A stretch of DNA of 64,000 nt from Psychrobacter sp. JCM 18900 (GCF_904846625.1 NZ_CAJHBL010000005.1:62001-126000); one strand, 5' to 3'; positions 8,855 to 17,403 are shown, counted from the first letter of the stretch. The notes: generated by a model not told the origin, from the sequence alone. Numbers and translations: made by a program.

Positions 8855-9306
8855 GTGGCGAAAGTAGAAATCTATGAAAGTGCTGATGGAAAGGCGCAAG
8901 TAGATGTACGTTTTGAGCAAGAGACTGTCTGGCTGTCACAAGCACAAATGACTGTGTTGTTTGGTCATGATCAATCAGTAATTTCTCGTCATATCGCCAA
9001 TGCCATAAAAGATGAAGAAATCGATGAATTTGCAATATGCAAAAAATGCATATTGCAAATTCAGACCGTCCGGTGACTTTTTACGACTTAGACGTGGTTA
9101 TATCAGTCGGTTATCGCATCAAATCTCCTCAAGGTGTGCAATTTAGGCGTTGGTCAACGCAGCGACTACGTGAATACTTAGTACAAGGCCATACGCTCAA
9201 TCAACAGCGCTTCGATAAGAACTCTATTAAATTGCAACAAGCGCTAAACTTAATCAAAAAAACCGCACAAAGTCCCGAGCTTAAAACTGACGAAGCTTGC
9301 CATTAA
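8855..9306 (+). pseudogene. rhuM: rhuM-family gene, frameshifted and truncated
   Basis: Two overlapping frames together give the front of a RhuM (virulence protein RhuM family) protein. Frame 1 starts at GTG 8855: VEIYESADGKAQVDVRF, then TVWLSQAQMTVLFGHDQ and up to DEEIDEF. Frame 2 starts near 9040: MQKMHIANSDRPVTFYDLD, then VVISVGYRIKSPQGVQFRRW. The join is a one-base frame loss at a perfect 16-bp inverted repeat. The protein also ends early, after SPELKTDEACH, whereas family members run to roughly 300 aa or more, so the C-terminal half is gone. Intact RhuM genes often lie in islands; this one marks the left edge of the accessory region. Confidence 0.8.
9027..9063. repeat. perfect 16-bp inverted repeat at the rhuM frameshift
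   Basis: GAATTTGCAATATGCA, a five-A loop, then TGCATATTGCAAATTC. The right arm encodes the expected residues (HIANS); the left arm replaces the expected codons and removes one base. Confidence 0.85.
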
Positions 9307-9442
9307 AAATTATACCAAAAACCATGTAGCACAAGCTGCTATATATATTTACTTGAATATATACAGCATTTATAACCAGATAGAGTAGGCTGCCAATTTA
9401 AACAAGTCTTATAGAAGTTGTCGGGCAATCTTTCTCTACGTC

Positions 9443-10111
9443 TTAAATCGTCCATTGATCATTAATGATAGCCACCAGATATCGCTTACCTTGATACTCA
9501 TCAAATACCAAGCGCAATACACGCCAGTCCATACCATCATACTCATCCGTGCCTTTATAATAAAACTCTACAACGTCTGAAGCTTGGTATATCTGTTTTA
9601 AGTTATTGATAGAGTTGCCATTATTTTTGAATTCATTGATGCTGATATTGGCATTATTGAACTTTTTGCTATCTACCCAAGTATCCAAATAAGTAGGCAA
9701 CGGCGTGACTAACAGATCGCCAGTACCATCTTTTTCGCCCCAAGTAAATTGGATGTTGGACTGCTGTAAATACTGTGCAAATTGCCCGCGGCTAAAGACT
9801 TTATCTGACTCAGGCCGTACATAAGCGTACATCGAAAAACGAACGCCACGTGTTGGATGGATATCATTAGTGATTCTAGAAAAGTCCTTACTTGCCAGTG
9901 CACGCTGTATACGTAACGCTTGCTGTCTAAGGGTTTGCTGACTGATATCAGCATTAATAAGTGTTGATGAGCTACTGGTTGGCTGAGAGACAATGGCTTC
10001 ACTGGACTCAGAAGCAGACTGACAACCCGTAGCAGCTAGCGTAAATAACAGAAGGCTGCTAGAGGCTAATGTCGCAGATTTTTCCTTAAAAAAAGCAGGT
10101 AATGTCATCAT
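9443..10111 (-). CDS. lipoprotein of unknown function
   Basis: 222 aa from the ATG pair at 10111; the frame is open further upstream, but that extension has no signal peptide and runs into the divergent gene. The N-terminus is a lipoprotein signal with lipobox ATGC (TLAATGCQSAS). A Ser/Thr-rich linker follows, then a soluble domain (RIQRALASKDFSRITNDIHP; YVRPESDKVFSRGQF; VVEFYYKGTDEYDGMDWR; YLVAIINDQWTI at the end). It resembles conserved lipoproteins of unknown role with an NTF2-like or SnoaL-like feel, but I cannot assign a family. It should be periplasmic and membrane-anchored. It is divergent from the next secreted protein. Confidence 0.65.
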   Translation of the reverse strand: MMTLPAFFKEKSATLASSSLLLFTLAATGCQSASESSEAIVSQPTSSSSTLINADISQQTLRQQALRIQRALASKDFSRITNDIHPTRGVRFSMYAYVRPESDKVFSRGQFAQYLQQSNIQFTWGEKDGTGDLLVTPLPTYLDTWVDSKKFNNANISINEFKNNGNSINNLKQIYQASDVVEFYYKGTDEYDGMDWRVLRLVFDEYQGKRYLVAIINDQWTI

Positions 10112-10313
10112 AAAATCATCCTTAGCACAGTTATTAGCGAAAGAAAAATTACTATAAATTGTCACGGGAACTGGTAAAAAATACCATAAAAGCGCTATGT
10201 AATAGATATTTTGGTAAGTAAACCTGAATGATACGATAATACAGCAGAGTCCGAATATAGGTATGATGTAATAGTCGGTAACACTGATAGGACAAAAGCT
10301 CGCAGAGAACACC

Positions 10314-10805
10314 ATGCCAACATACAAATCGCTGACATTACTATTGACCATAGGACTGATGCCTGTCGGTCACGCTATAGCGGATGTATCAAAAGTAGAT
10401 CAGAAACAAAATGCCATGGCTAATATAAAGATTGCGACCATCACGAAAATGTACCAACAAGATATTGATGACCAAGGTATGATTAATCCTGTCGTGCTGC
10501 AGCAATATGCAGATGCTGACTTGCAAGCAGCCATGCAACTTGAGCAAGCGTATTTTAATAAAACTCAGACGTCCTGCAATATAGATTACGATGTACTTTG
10601 GAGCTCGCAAGATCCTGACTATACGCAAGACAAAAAGTTTTCAATAACTGATCAAGGATTGGTTCAGGTTAGCTTGGCACAAGGTAGCGATATTTATTAT
10701 GAGCTGTCATGTGACAACAATGATAAAACTTGCCAAGTTGCAGATGTGGTTTTAGATCAGAATGACAAAACTTTGCGTCAGCATTTGCTTGAAACTTGTC
10801 GTTAG
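10314..10805 (+). CDS. secreted protein of unknown function
   Basis: 163 aa with a Sec signal peptide (LTLLLTIGLMPVGHAIA, cleavage probably near AIA-DV at about residue 23). The mature part is acidic and contains four cysteines (CNIDY; LSCDNNDKTCQ; a C-terminal LLETCR), which could form two disulfides in the periplasm. I do not recognise a family. It is divergent from the 222-aa lipoprotein and precedes the long gene-poor stretch. Confidence 0.6.
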   Translation: MPTYKSLTLLLTIGLMPVGHAIADVSKVDQKQNAMANIKIATITKMYQQDIDDQGMINPVVLQQYADADLQAAMQLEQAYFNKTQTSCNIDYDVLWSSQDPDYTQDKKFSITDQGLVQVSLAQGSDIYYELSCDNNDKTCQVADVVLDQNDKTLRQHLLETCR

Positions 10806-11945
10806 TAAAAGTCTATAACTCAAACTCATATTAAATCTGATCTAAGGTATAAGAATGGCATGGTACAAATGGTTTTGCGCTTAACTATTAAAACCGTTGG
10901 TTTGTTTTCGCATAATGTATATTATGTTAAACTAAGGCTACCGTACAATAAGTTCATGGGATTATGTCTACATCATAAATAACAGTCAGTTTAGTTAATA
11001 GCCGTTCAAATATAATGTACATGTCATGGCTAAGTAATCATTGCAATCGTCACTATGGCAAACCTTAACTGAATCTGTTTTATCAACTATATGTGGAATC
11101 CTTTTGACATCTAGTATGCTTGTACTCAAACTTGGCACATATTCATAATATAGCTAACAACCTCTTTCAAATCGTAGGATAAGTTACTTTTATAGCTCAT
11201 CAAAGAAAGCTTCAAAGCTAAACTATTTGATGAGTTTGTTCTACGTGTCACCATCATACTGGCTACATCTGTCAGAATATCCAATCAGCACTTTATCCAG
11301 TCCCTCATTCTTAATCGTCACCTAAAAGCCAAATCTACTATCATTCGGTTGTTATTAACTTAATCAACTGGATCTTTGGTGCCAATGCTCTTGCAACGTA
11401 TTGAATGTAGTCAACTGTCACGTGTCTATATATAGGATACTGTTACTCATAGATTGACAGCTGATATTAAATACTAAAACCCTATTTGATGCTTCTTATC
11501 CTATATCACTGCTAAGAGCGCATGTAGACTCTAATACTGATAGTCCTATTTAGTTTGACTATGAGTCTGGTTTCTATACATTTTATACTTAGGAGTGTCA
11601 TAACTAACCAAGTCATAATATCTTCTTCCCTGATTGGCCCACAGAGCCTTTCAAATCAATAAAGCATTCATTAGTGTCTTCTGATATCTATCACTCCTCG
11701 CAAGATGTTTTTATCTGAAGCACTAAGTTGCCATCTCCAAATTTGCACAGAACAGTACTATGACCCTGATTTTTATATTCTGTGCGAGTACAGGAGCATG
11801 TTTTTTGTAGAGAATATGCTCAACTCCTTGCCGAATCAATCATGGATACCATAATCGCATTTAACTATGTATCGAAATAACTGGTAGAAATGCCGTGTAA
11901 CCCATTCAGCGTATGGCCTACTCACTATTTGGCCACTATGCTATA
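10806..11945. other. gene-poor 1.1-kb stretch left of the tandem element
   Basis: No credible reading frame is visible. The stretch is AT-rich with frequent stops in all frames, which looks like decayed DNA. One clear inverted repeat, CTCATCAAA (11196-11204) and TTTGATGAG (11226-11234), is present. The right end (TGGCCAC at 11930-11936) resembles, with one mismatch, the TGGACAC motif beside the other att-like cores. Confidence 0.5.
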
Positions 11946-11975
11946 ATCATCCCCAAGCTTTCCTTGAGGATAATT
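11946..11975. other. left att-like core (attL) of the tandem element
   Basis: ATCATCCCCA and TTGAGGATAAT form imperfect inverted core arms around AGCTTTCC. Everything from about CTTTCC rightward matches the core at 15631-15661. The left arm differs (ATCATC for ATTATC), as expected when it comes from the host side. Confidence 0.65.
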
Positions 11976-12027
11976 ATTATCTAAGTGTCTGTTTTTGAAA
12001 TGGTTTATATAATAATCCCTTTATTCG

Positions 12028-12045
12028 GTGTCCAAACGGTGTCCA
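12028..12045. other. paired GTGTCCA motif, copy 1
   Basis: GTGTCCA at 12028-12034 and again at 12039-12045, 11 bp apart, about 80 bp right of the att-like core. The pair is enclosed by an inverted repeat (ATCCCTTT and AAAGGGAT). Candidate arm-type integrase binding sites. Confidence 0.5.
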
Positions 12046-12199
12046 AAAAAGGGATAATACGAGGTGTTTTGATGGTCTCAATCTTATTTCAGATAGTAGC
12101 AGACGAAGTCTTGGATTATTGGACAAGCCATCAAAATCAGTGATAGATACTCATATTTTGTCATTTGTGTCTCCTTTTTTTAGTTGAGGTGATTAAGGT

Positions 12200-12264
12200 A
12201 TTTACTTCTCTCTTATACGTACGGCTTTAAGCAAAGAATGGATTTACTTCTCTCTTATACGTAC
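12200..12264. repeat. pair of 23-bp direct repeats, copy 1
   Basis: The 23-bp sequence beginning ATTTACTTCTCTC and ending TTATACGTAC occurs at 12200-12222 and 12242-12264, exactly 42 bp apart. Each is followed two bases later by CTTTAAG. It looks like an iteron-type protein-binding pair near the left end of the unit. Confidence 0.65.
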
Positions 12265-12309
12265 CACTTTAAGATTTCAGCACCTCGTTCTTCTGATGTG
12301 TGTGGGCAT

Positions 12310-12341
12310 AAAAAAAGACCCTTAGTTATGACTAAAGGTCT
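12310..12341 (-). terminator. terminator of the minus-strand rep operon, copy 1
   Basis: The hairpin GACC-TTAGT / ACTAA-GGTC has an A-run on its left, giving a U-run on the minus transcript. It would end transcription from the replication gene operon. Confidence 0.65.
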
Positions 12342-12505
12342 CGTTTGACTCCTATACTAGAACACAAACTGTCGGCTATACGCCCAGTGTTTACGGAATT
12401 TCTTGATTATCATTTTTGACAATACCAACAATCGCTTTTACGGGAGCTGTTCTTAGGGTTCTAGTATAGTCACTTTTTGATTAAATTATGACTTAGGAGT
12501 TAGTT

Positions 12506-12748
12506 TTGAGAAGCGTATTTACTAGGTTGCTGAAAGTCCTTTGGATTTTAAATCTTATATTTGCTAGTGGCATTATTCTTATTTGTATTCTCATGATGTT
12601 ACTGGATGGTATAGACACCTATCTAGAAGGCCTTCCTATTAAATTGTTTATTTCTATTTGTTTGGGGCTAATGCTTATGGTTGTGCAATATATATTGCTT
12701 GGTAGTTTTAACCCTAGGCGTTTAATTAACAGAGAAAGCCGTTACTAA
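12506..12748 (+). CDS. small two-helix membrane protein, copy 1
   Basis: 80 aa from a TTG start, chosen because an AGGAG ribosome site lies seven bases upstream and no ATG fits. Two hydrophobic segments span residues about 9-33 (VLWILNLIFASGIILICILM) and 45-68 (LFISICLGLMLMVVQYILLG), with a basic C-terminus. It is identical to the protein at 16194-16436. It is the only plus-strand gene of the unit and faces the rep operon. No family is recognised. Coat protein, holin, immunity or exclusion protein are all possible for a small element; nothing in the sequence decides between them. Confidence 0.6.
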   Translation: MRSVFTRLLKVLWILNLIFASGIILICILMMLLDGIDTYLEGLPIKLFISICLGLMLMVVQYILLGSFNPRRLINRESRY

Positions 12749-12979
12749 AAATCAGTGTTCTAGCTGTGTCCAAACATAAATTTATCTCGATTAATCGTGT
12801 TTGGTGCGCTGTAGAGGCATCGAACTGTCGGCTGTGTCCCAAGCGTTTTAGGGGTGTTCAGGTTTTATTGATTTTCTTTTAACATCATTTTTAACATCGT
12901 TTGCGTGTCGCTACTGCTCAAAACATAGGGGTGACTTGTCGCGAAACTACTCACACGCGCGTACTGTTCCATAAAGTCA

Positions 12980-13186
12980 TCAATCAAGCATTTTTAACCC
13001 CATTGGGTCATCTCTTTTGTCTTGTCTGCGTTCTAGTGCGAACCCACCGCCTAGCAACTTTGATTTGCTCATAGTACATGACAAGGCGGTCTTGTAGTCA
13101 TCATCATTCAATGCCATTTGTCGTACCTGCTCGATTTCATCAAGTACGCTGTCTAGTGTGATTGTGTCGCGTGTTCTGTCACTCAT
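12980..13186 (-). CDS. 68-aa protein of unknown function, copy 1
   Basis: A small acidic protein (TRDTITLDSVLDEIEQVRQM, then DDYKTALSCTMSKSKLLGG) without membrane segments. Its start overlaps the end of the zinc-ribbon gene by eight bases, so the two are probably translationally coupled. It is the third gene of the rep operon and is identical to the copy at 16668-16874. It has the look of terminase-small-subunit-like or regulatory small proteins of phage, but I cannot assign it. Confidence 0.6.
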   Translation of the reverse strand: MSDRTRDTITLDSVLDEIEQVRQMALNDDDYKTALSCTMSKSKLLGGGFALERRQDKRDDPMGLKMLD

Positions 13187-13688
13187 AGCTTATGCTACCT
13201 CTTATCTTGTCTAACATTTCCATACTTACTCCGCATATCTGCCTCACTAGCTTGTCATACTCATTCAATAGCCTGTAGTACGTGCTGTGGTGCATTCCTT
13301 TGGGTCGTTCACCGTAACCATGTGCTATCCCTGCCACCCAACCTAGACGCGCTCTGATTGCCCCTGCACGACTGAATAGGCGGTCTATTGGTTGCTGTAG
13401 CTGTGAGCCGTAAGAGGCGTTCAGACAATGCCTACAGACGTAAGCACCTGCACAATACAACACTGATACTCGCTTGCTGCACGAAGGACATAACCACCAA
13501 TGGCGGAAGTTGCCATAGTTGCATGGTGTTCTTGTTAGCTGCACAGAATATCTGTAGGACTTGCCGCGATATGAGTAATTCAGCTCAATGCTGCTTGCCT
13601 TGCCTGATTGCCTCAACTGGTCACGATAGCGTGAAATATTCAGCTTTGGATAATTGCTCAGGCTTGAAGTAGTAGCAAGTTTGGGCAT
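13179..13688 (-). CDS. zinc-ribbon protein of the element, copy 1
   Basis: 169 aa. Two CxxC pairs in the middle (residues about 66-90: WWLCPSCSKRVSVLYC, then YVCRHCLNASYGSQ) form a likely zinc ribbon. The N-terminal part is beta-rich and basic, and the C-terminal part is helical. Similar proteins are common beside replication genes in small phage-like and integrative elements, but their role is unknown; nucleic-acid binding is the natural guess. It sits 27 bp downstream of the Gp2-like gene and overlaps the 68-aa gene. It is identical to copy 2 at 16867-17376. Confidence 0.7.
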   Translation of the reverse strand: MPKLATTSSLSNYPKLNISRYRDQLRQSGKASSIELNYSYRGKSYRYSVQLTRTPCNYGNFRHWWLCPSCSKRVSVLYCAGAYVCRHCLNASYGSQLQQPIDRLFSRAGAIRARLGWVAGIAHGYGERPKGMHHSTYYRLLNEYDKLVRQICGVSMEMLDKIRGSISYE

Positions 13689-13715
13689 AGTTTGCGCTCA
13701 GGGTTATCTAAATCA

Positions 13716-14471
13716 TTAGGCAAATAACGGTAACTGTCGTTCGTCATCGGTCATCATGTGAACTGGTTTATCTGTGGCTGTGGTCTTTGGTGTGACCTGC
13801 TTCGCACGATTTGCTTTGGCTGCTATCGCTTTCTTGTAGTCATCGCCTGATGTGAATATATCGCCATGTTCGTTCAATCGTGGCTTGATACGGCTTGTCT
13901 GATAATTATTGGCTCTGTCCGACCTGTGCTTATTGTCTTTGGTGCGAGTCTTAGCAAGGTATGATGCCCACTCAAACGCCCTTTCATAATCACCCTGAAC
14001 GTCTCTATCTATCATCATGTGCATGGGGTTGTCACCAAAATGGGGAACACTTCTATAGCCTCTGTGAGCATGATGTGCTGCTATTTGTTGAGCCTTTTCG
14101 AGAACATAGTAATGACTTTTCACCACGTCACCATTGAGAAGTAGTACCAAGTGATAATGCAGCCCTTTGTCACTGCTCAATTCCCTAGCCCATACGAACC
14201 CAAGACGCTTATTCTTTTTGTACTTGCCACAAGCCCACCGCCTCATTCTGTCGATGAAGTCGGTCATGATGTCATTGTCTGCCAATCGGTCATGGACATG
14301 AACATCAAGACGAACCATCAGTACCTTGTCATGATGAGATAACATAGCCGTCATTTGCTCATCTATCGACTTGAGCATTTCAACATAACAACCTTTTGAG
14401 CCGTTCCAAGTATTAATTGGCAATGTTCGACCACCTAATTTTATGAAATTCTCTTTTGTCTGTTGTCGCAT
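13716..14471 (-). CDS. inovirus Gp2-like (YagK/YfjJ) replication protein, copy 1
   Basis: 251 aa. The N-terminal two-thirds match the YagK/YfjJ C-terminal (inovirus Gp2) domain. Visible are a strand with VRLDVHVHDR, a His-x-His motif in LHYHLVLLLNGDV (residues about 125-137) as in HUH nucleases, and a conserved AFEWASYLAKTRTKD block (near residue 175). The C-terminal tail is basic and ends DDERQLPLFA. It should nick an origin and start rolling-circle replication of the element. It is first in the minus-strand operon, next to the 1.1-kb structured region that is the obvious place for the origin. It is identical to the copy at 17404-18159. Confidence 0.82.
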   Translation of the reverse strand: MRQQTKENFIKLGGRTLPINTWNGSKGCYVEMLKSIDEQMTAMLSHHDKVLMVRLDVHVHDRLADNDIMTDFIDRMRRWACGKYKKNKRLGFVWARELSSDKGLHYHLVLLLNGDVVKSHYYVLEKAQQIAAHHAHRGYRSVPHFGDNPMHMMIDRDVQGDYERAFEWASYLAKTRTKDNKHRSDRANNYQTSRIKPRLNEHGDIFTSGDDYKKAIAAKANRAKQVTPKTTATDKPVHMMTDDERQLPLFA

Positions 14472-15630
14472 TTTTTGACCTTATCAAACCATAATTGAGT
14501 CCCCTCGGGAGTACCACTGCTTAATCTCTCTTTTGACTAAAGAATAATGATGAATAACACAAGGATAATAATATTTACCGACCTAAATTTATTTTCTTTG
14601 TAGCCCATCAGCAGTAACCTTGACCTATATTATATGATTTTATTCTATGTAGGAACTGTGACATTATAACTCATTAATCTATTCTAAACAGTGTTTTTAT
14701 CTCTGTTTATCAACGAGTGGCTTATGGTGATGTTTTTGCTGTTTGTAGTACCTAAGTATCGAATTCAACCTAGAACACTACCTGAGCCAATCTGAGGGCT
14801 TATTTGCTGTGAAAGGATATTCGTTTGTTCTGATTGCCCAGATTGAGCGAGGAGAAGTTTCAGGCAACACTCACCCTAAAGCACCCACAATCAGATTGTG
14901 AACACTTTAGCTGTTGCCTTGAATTAGATTACCCGTCAATCGCTCGGTATCGTCATCAGGGGATTGTCACTGTATCAAGCCAATCCTGTCATGATTACGG
15001 TTGATAGCACCGCCTGAACACGCTCATGACCTTTACAAGCTCTCTATGCTAGCGAGGGCATACACCCAACATACCGCACCGAGAAACAATATAAACACTC
15101 ATTGCGCTGTCTGCTCTGTTCAGTAACCCCAGTTGCAGACTTAACCCATCACCAAACGCTGTCGTCACATGAGTCCTGCCACCCGTTTGGAGGGTACAGT
15201 TATCAGTGAGTGAGGATTTTGAGTAACGATTAATAAACGATTGAACTTGAATAGTTTCGGTGATTTGAATTAGAATAGACCCATAACGGGCTTATGCTGA
15301 TTTTATAATGCACTGCGAATGCTTATATTATCGTTACAGTATGTTCCCCAACACGCTGTAACCGTTGACCTGATTAAACGACAAACCCCATCCATCCGTC
15401 AAGTGGTGAATGGGGTTTTTTGTTCTCTGTTGAAAATTCTACTTTATCCCAGTGGCTCAAATTTGCGTTCTGAGCGACTTTGACTGGTTATCAGGTATCA
15501 ATCTTTATCTTTGCACCTAAAATCGCACTGTGGGCTTATCTGTGACAATTTGGCACTGTTTTAGCTCATATCATCAGTGATTGTTTTGGCTGTGATAATC
15601 CGCTCAGGTGCTTTGAGAAATGGACACTAG
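14472..15630. other. structured non-coding region of the element, copy 1
   Basis: There is no gene in 1.16 kb, but there are many stem-loops. A long three-part hairpin uses GGCAACA 14863-14869 with TGTTGCC 14912-14918, CTAAAG 14876-14881 with CTTTAG 14905-14910, and CACAATC 14886-14892 with GATTGTG 14894-14900. Others are GGATTG/CAATCC (14961-14986), GTCTGC/GCAGAC (15109-15140) and CCAAACG/CGTTTGG (15152-15190). It ends in a plus-strand terminator at 15383. Candidate replication origin, single-strand origin or packaging-type signal, or a plus-strand structured RNA. Confidence 0.6.
15383..15422 (+). terminator. intrinsic terminator in non-coding region, copy 1
   Basis: AACCCCAT and ATGGGGTT form the stem and a T-run follows. 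With no plus-strand gene upstream, it implies a non-coding plus-strand transcript or protection from read-through. Confidence 0.6.
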
Positions 15631-15661
15631 AATTATCCCCACGCTTTCCTTGAGGATAATT
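15631..15661. other. middle att-like core, equivalent to attP
   Basis: ATTATCCCCA and TTGAGGATAAT flank CGCTTTCC. It joins the right end of copy 1 to the left end of copy 2, so it should equal the junction of the circular form. TGGACAC lies 16 bp to the left (15621-15627), and a GTGTCCA pair lies to the right. Confidence 0.65.
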
Positions 15662-15713
15662 ATTATCTAAGTGTCTGTTTTTGAAATGGTTTATATAATA
15701 ATCCCTTTATTCG

Positions 15714-15731
15714 GTGTCCAAACGGTGTCCA
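15714..15731. other. paired GTGTCCA motif, copy 2
   Basis: GTGTCCA at 15714-15720 and 15725-15731, 11 bp apart, at the same place relative to the middle core as in copy 1. Confidence 0.5.
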
Positions 15732-15885
15732 AAAAAGGGATAATACGAGGTGTTTTGATGGTCTCAATCTTATTTCAGATAGTAGCAGACGAAGTCTTGG
15801 ATTATTGGACAAGCCATCAAAATCAGTGATAGATACTCATATTTTGTCATTTGTGTCTCCTTTTTTTAGTTGAGGTGATTAAGGT

Positions 15886-15950
15886 ATTTACTTCTCTCTT
15901 ATACGTACGGCTTTAAGCAAAGAATGGATTTACTTCTCTCTTATACGTAC
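15886..15950. repeat. pair of 23-bp direct repeats, copy 2
   Basis: The same two repeats, 42 bp apart, as at 12200-12264. Confidence 0.65.
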
Positions 15951-15995
15951 CACTTTAAGATTTCAGCACCTCGTTCTTCTGATGTGTGTGGGCAT

Positions 15996-16027
15996 AAAAA
16001 AAGACCCTTAGTTATGACTAAAGGTCT
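15996..16027 (-). terminator. terminator of the rep operon, copy 2
   Basis: The same hairpin as at 12310-12341, with its A-run on the left, acting on the minus strand. Confidence 0.65.
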
Positions 16028-16193
16028 CGTTTGACTCCTATACTAGAACACAAACTGTCGGCTATACGCCCAGTGTTTACGGAATTTCTTGATTATCATT
16101 TTTGACAATACCAACAATCGCTTTTACGGGAGCTGTTCTTATAGGGTTCTGGTATAGTCACTTTTTGATTAAATTATGACTTAGGAGTTAGTT

Positions 16194-16436
16194 TTGAGAA
16201 GCGTATTTACTAGGTTGCTGAAAGTCCTTTGGATTTTAAATCTTATATTTGCTAGTGGCATTATTCTTATTTGTATTCTCATGATGTTACTGGATGGTAT
16301 AGACACCTATCTAGAAGGCCTTCCTATTAAATTGTTTATTTCTATTTGTTTGGGGCTAATGCTTATGGTTGTGCAATATATATTGCTTGGTAGTTTTAAC
16401 CCTAGGCGTTTAATTAACAGAGAAAGCCGTTACTAA
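16194..16436 (+). CDS. small two-helix membrane protein, copy 2
   Basis: 80 aa, identical in protein to the copy at 12506-12748, with the same TTG start and AGGAG site. The DNA just upstream differs from copy 1 by an inserted TA and one substitution (GGTATAGTC for AGTATAGTC). Expression of the two copies could therefore differ slightly if that segment is part of the promoter. The function is unknown, as for copy 1. Confidence 0.6.
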   Translation: MRSVFTRLLKVLWILNLIFASGIILICILMMLLDGIDTYLEGLPIKLFISICLGLMLMVVQYILLGSFNPRRLINRESRY

Positions 16437-16667
16437 AAATCAGTGTTCTAGCTGTGTCCAAACATAAATTTATCTCGATTAATCGTGTTTGGTGCGCTGT
16501 AGAGGCATCGAACTGTCGGCTGTGTCCCAAGCGTTTTAGGGGTGTTCAGGTTTTATTGATTTTCTTTTAACATCATTTTTAACATCGTTTGCGTGTCGCT
16601 ACTGCTCAAAACATAGGGGTGACTTGTCGCGAAACTACTCACACGCGCGTACTGTTCCATAAAGTCA

Positions 16668-16874
16668 TCAATCAAGCATTTTTAACCCCATTGGGTCATC
16701 TCTTTTGTCTTGTCTGCGTTCTAGTGCGAACCCACCGCCTAGCAACTTTGATTTGCTCATAGTACATGACAAGGCGGTCTTGTAGTCATCATCATTCAAT
16801 GCCATTTGTCGTACCTGCTCGATTTCATCAAGTACGCTGTCTAGTGTGATTGTGTCGCGTGTTCTGTCACTCAT
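16668..16874 (-). CDS. 68-aa protein of unknown function, copy 2
   Basis: Identical to the protein at 12980-13186; its start overlaps the zinc-ribbon gene by eight bases. It is acidic and soluble, the third gene of the copy 2 rep operon. No family assigned. Confidence 0.6.
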   Translation of the reverse strand: MSDRTRDTITLDSVLDEIEQVRQMALNDDDYKTALSCTMSKSKLLGGGFALERRQDKRDDPMGLKMLD

Positions 16875-17376
16875 AGCTTATGCTACCTCTTATCTTGTCT
16901 AACATTTCCATACTTACTCCGCATATCTGCCTCACTAGCTTGTCATACTCATTCAATAGCCTGTAGTACGTGCTGTGGTGCATTCCTTTGGGTCGTTCAC
17001 CGTAACCATGTGCTATCCCTGCCACCCAACCTAGACGCGCTCTGATTGCCCCTGCACGACTGAATAGGCGGTCTATTGGTTGCTGTAGCTGTGAGCCGTA
17101 AGAGGCGTTCAGACAATGCCTACAGACGTAAGCACCTGCACAATACAACACTGATACTCGCTTGCTGCACGAAGGACATAACCACCAATGGCGGAAGTTG
17201 CCATAGTTGCATGGTGTTCTTGTTAGCTGCACAGAATATCTGTAGGACTTGCCGCGATATGAGTAATTCAGCTCAATGCTGCTTGCCTTGCCTGATTGCC
17301 TCAACTGGTCACGATAGCGTGAAATATTCAGCTTTGGATAATTGCTCAGGCTTGAAGTAGTAGCAAGTTTGGGCAT
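16867..17376 (-). CDS. zinc-ribbon protein of the element, copy 2
   Basis: 169 aa, identical to the protein at 13179-13688, with the same CPSC and CRHC zinc-ribbon pairs. It is the second gene of the copy 2 operon, 27 bp after the Gp2-like gene. Confidence 0.7.
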   Translation of the reverse strand: MPKLATTSSLSNYPKLNISRYRDQLRQSGKASSIELNYSYRGKSYRYSVQLTRTPCNYGNFRHWWLCPSCSKRVSVLYCAGAYVCRHCLNASYGSQLQQPIDRLFSRAGAIRARLGWVAGIAHGYGERPKGMHHSTYYRLLNEYDKLVRQICGVSMEMLDKIRGSISYE

Positions 17377-17403
17377 AGTTTGCGCTCAGGGTTATCTAAA
17401 TCA

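Larger units (their letters stand above)
11951..15636. mobile_element. tandem element, copy 1 (about 3686 bp)
   Basis: This is the first of two direct copies that abut exactly at an att-like core. The contents are a 23-bp repeat pair, a plus-strand small membrane protein gene, a minus-strand trio (68-aa protein, zinc-ribbon protein, Gp2-like replication protein) and 1.1 kb of structured non-coding DNA. No recombinase or virion gene is inside. Copies 1 and 2 differ at only three places that I noticed: a TA indel and a nearby A/G upstream of the small membrane gene (near 12454-12464), and T15211 against A18899. The near identity means recent duplication or integration of a dimer. Confidence 0.8.

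Noticed and set aside
10112..10351. Longer start for the 222-aa lipoprotein
   Set aside because: The 80 extra residues lack a signal peptide, bury the lipobox and overlap the divergent secreted-protein gene.
11946..11975. Core as a XerCD dif site, as used by many inoviruses
   Set aside because: The arms (ATTATCCCCA type) do not resemble the gammaproteobacterial dif sequence, and a phage-type integrase is adjacent.
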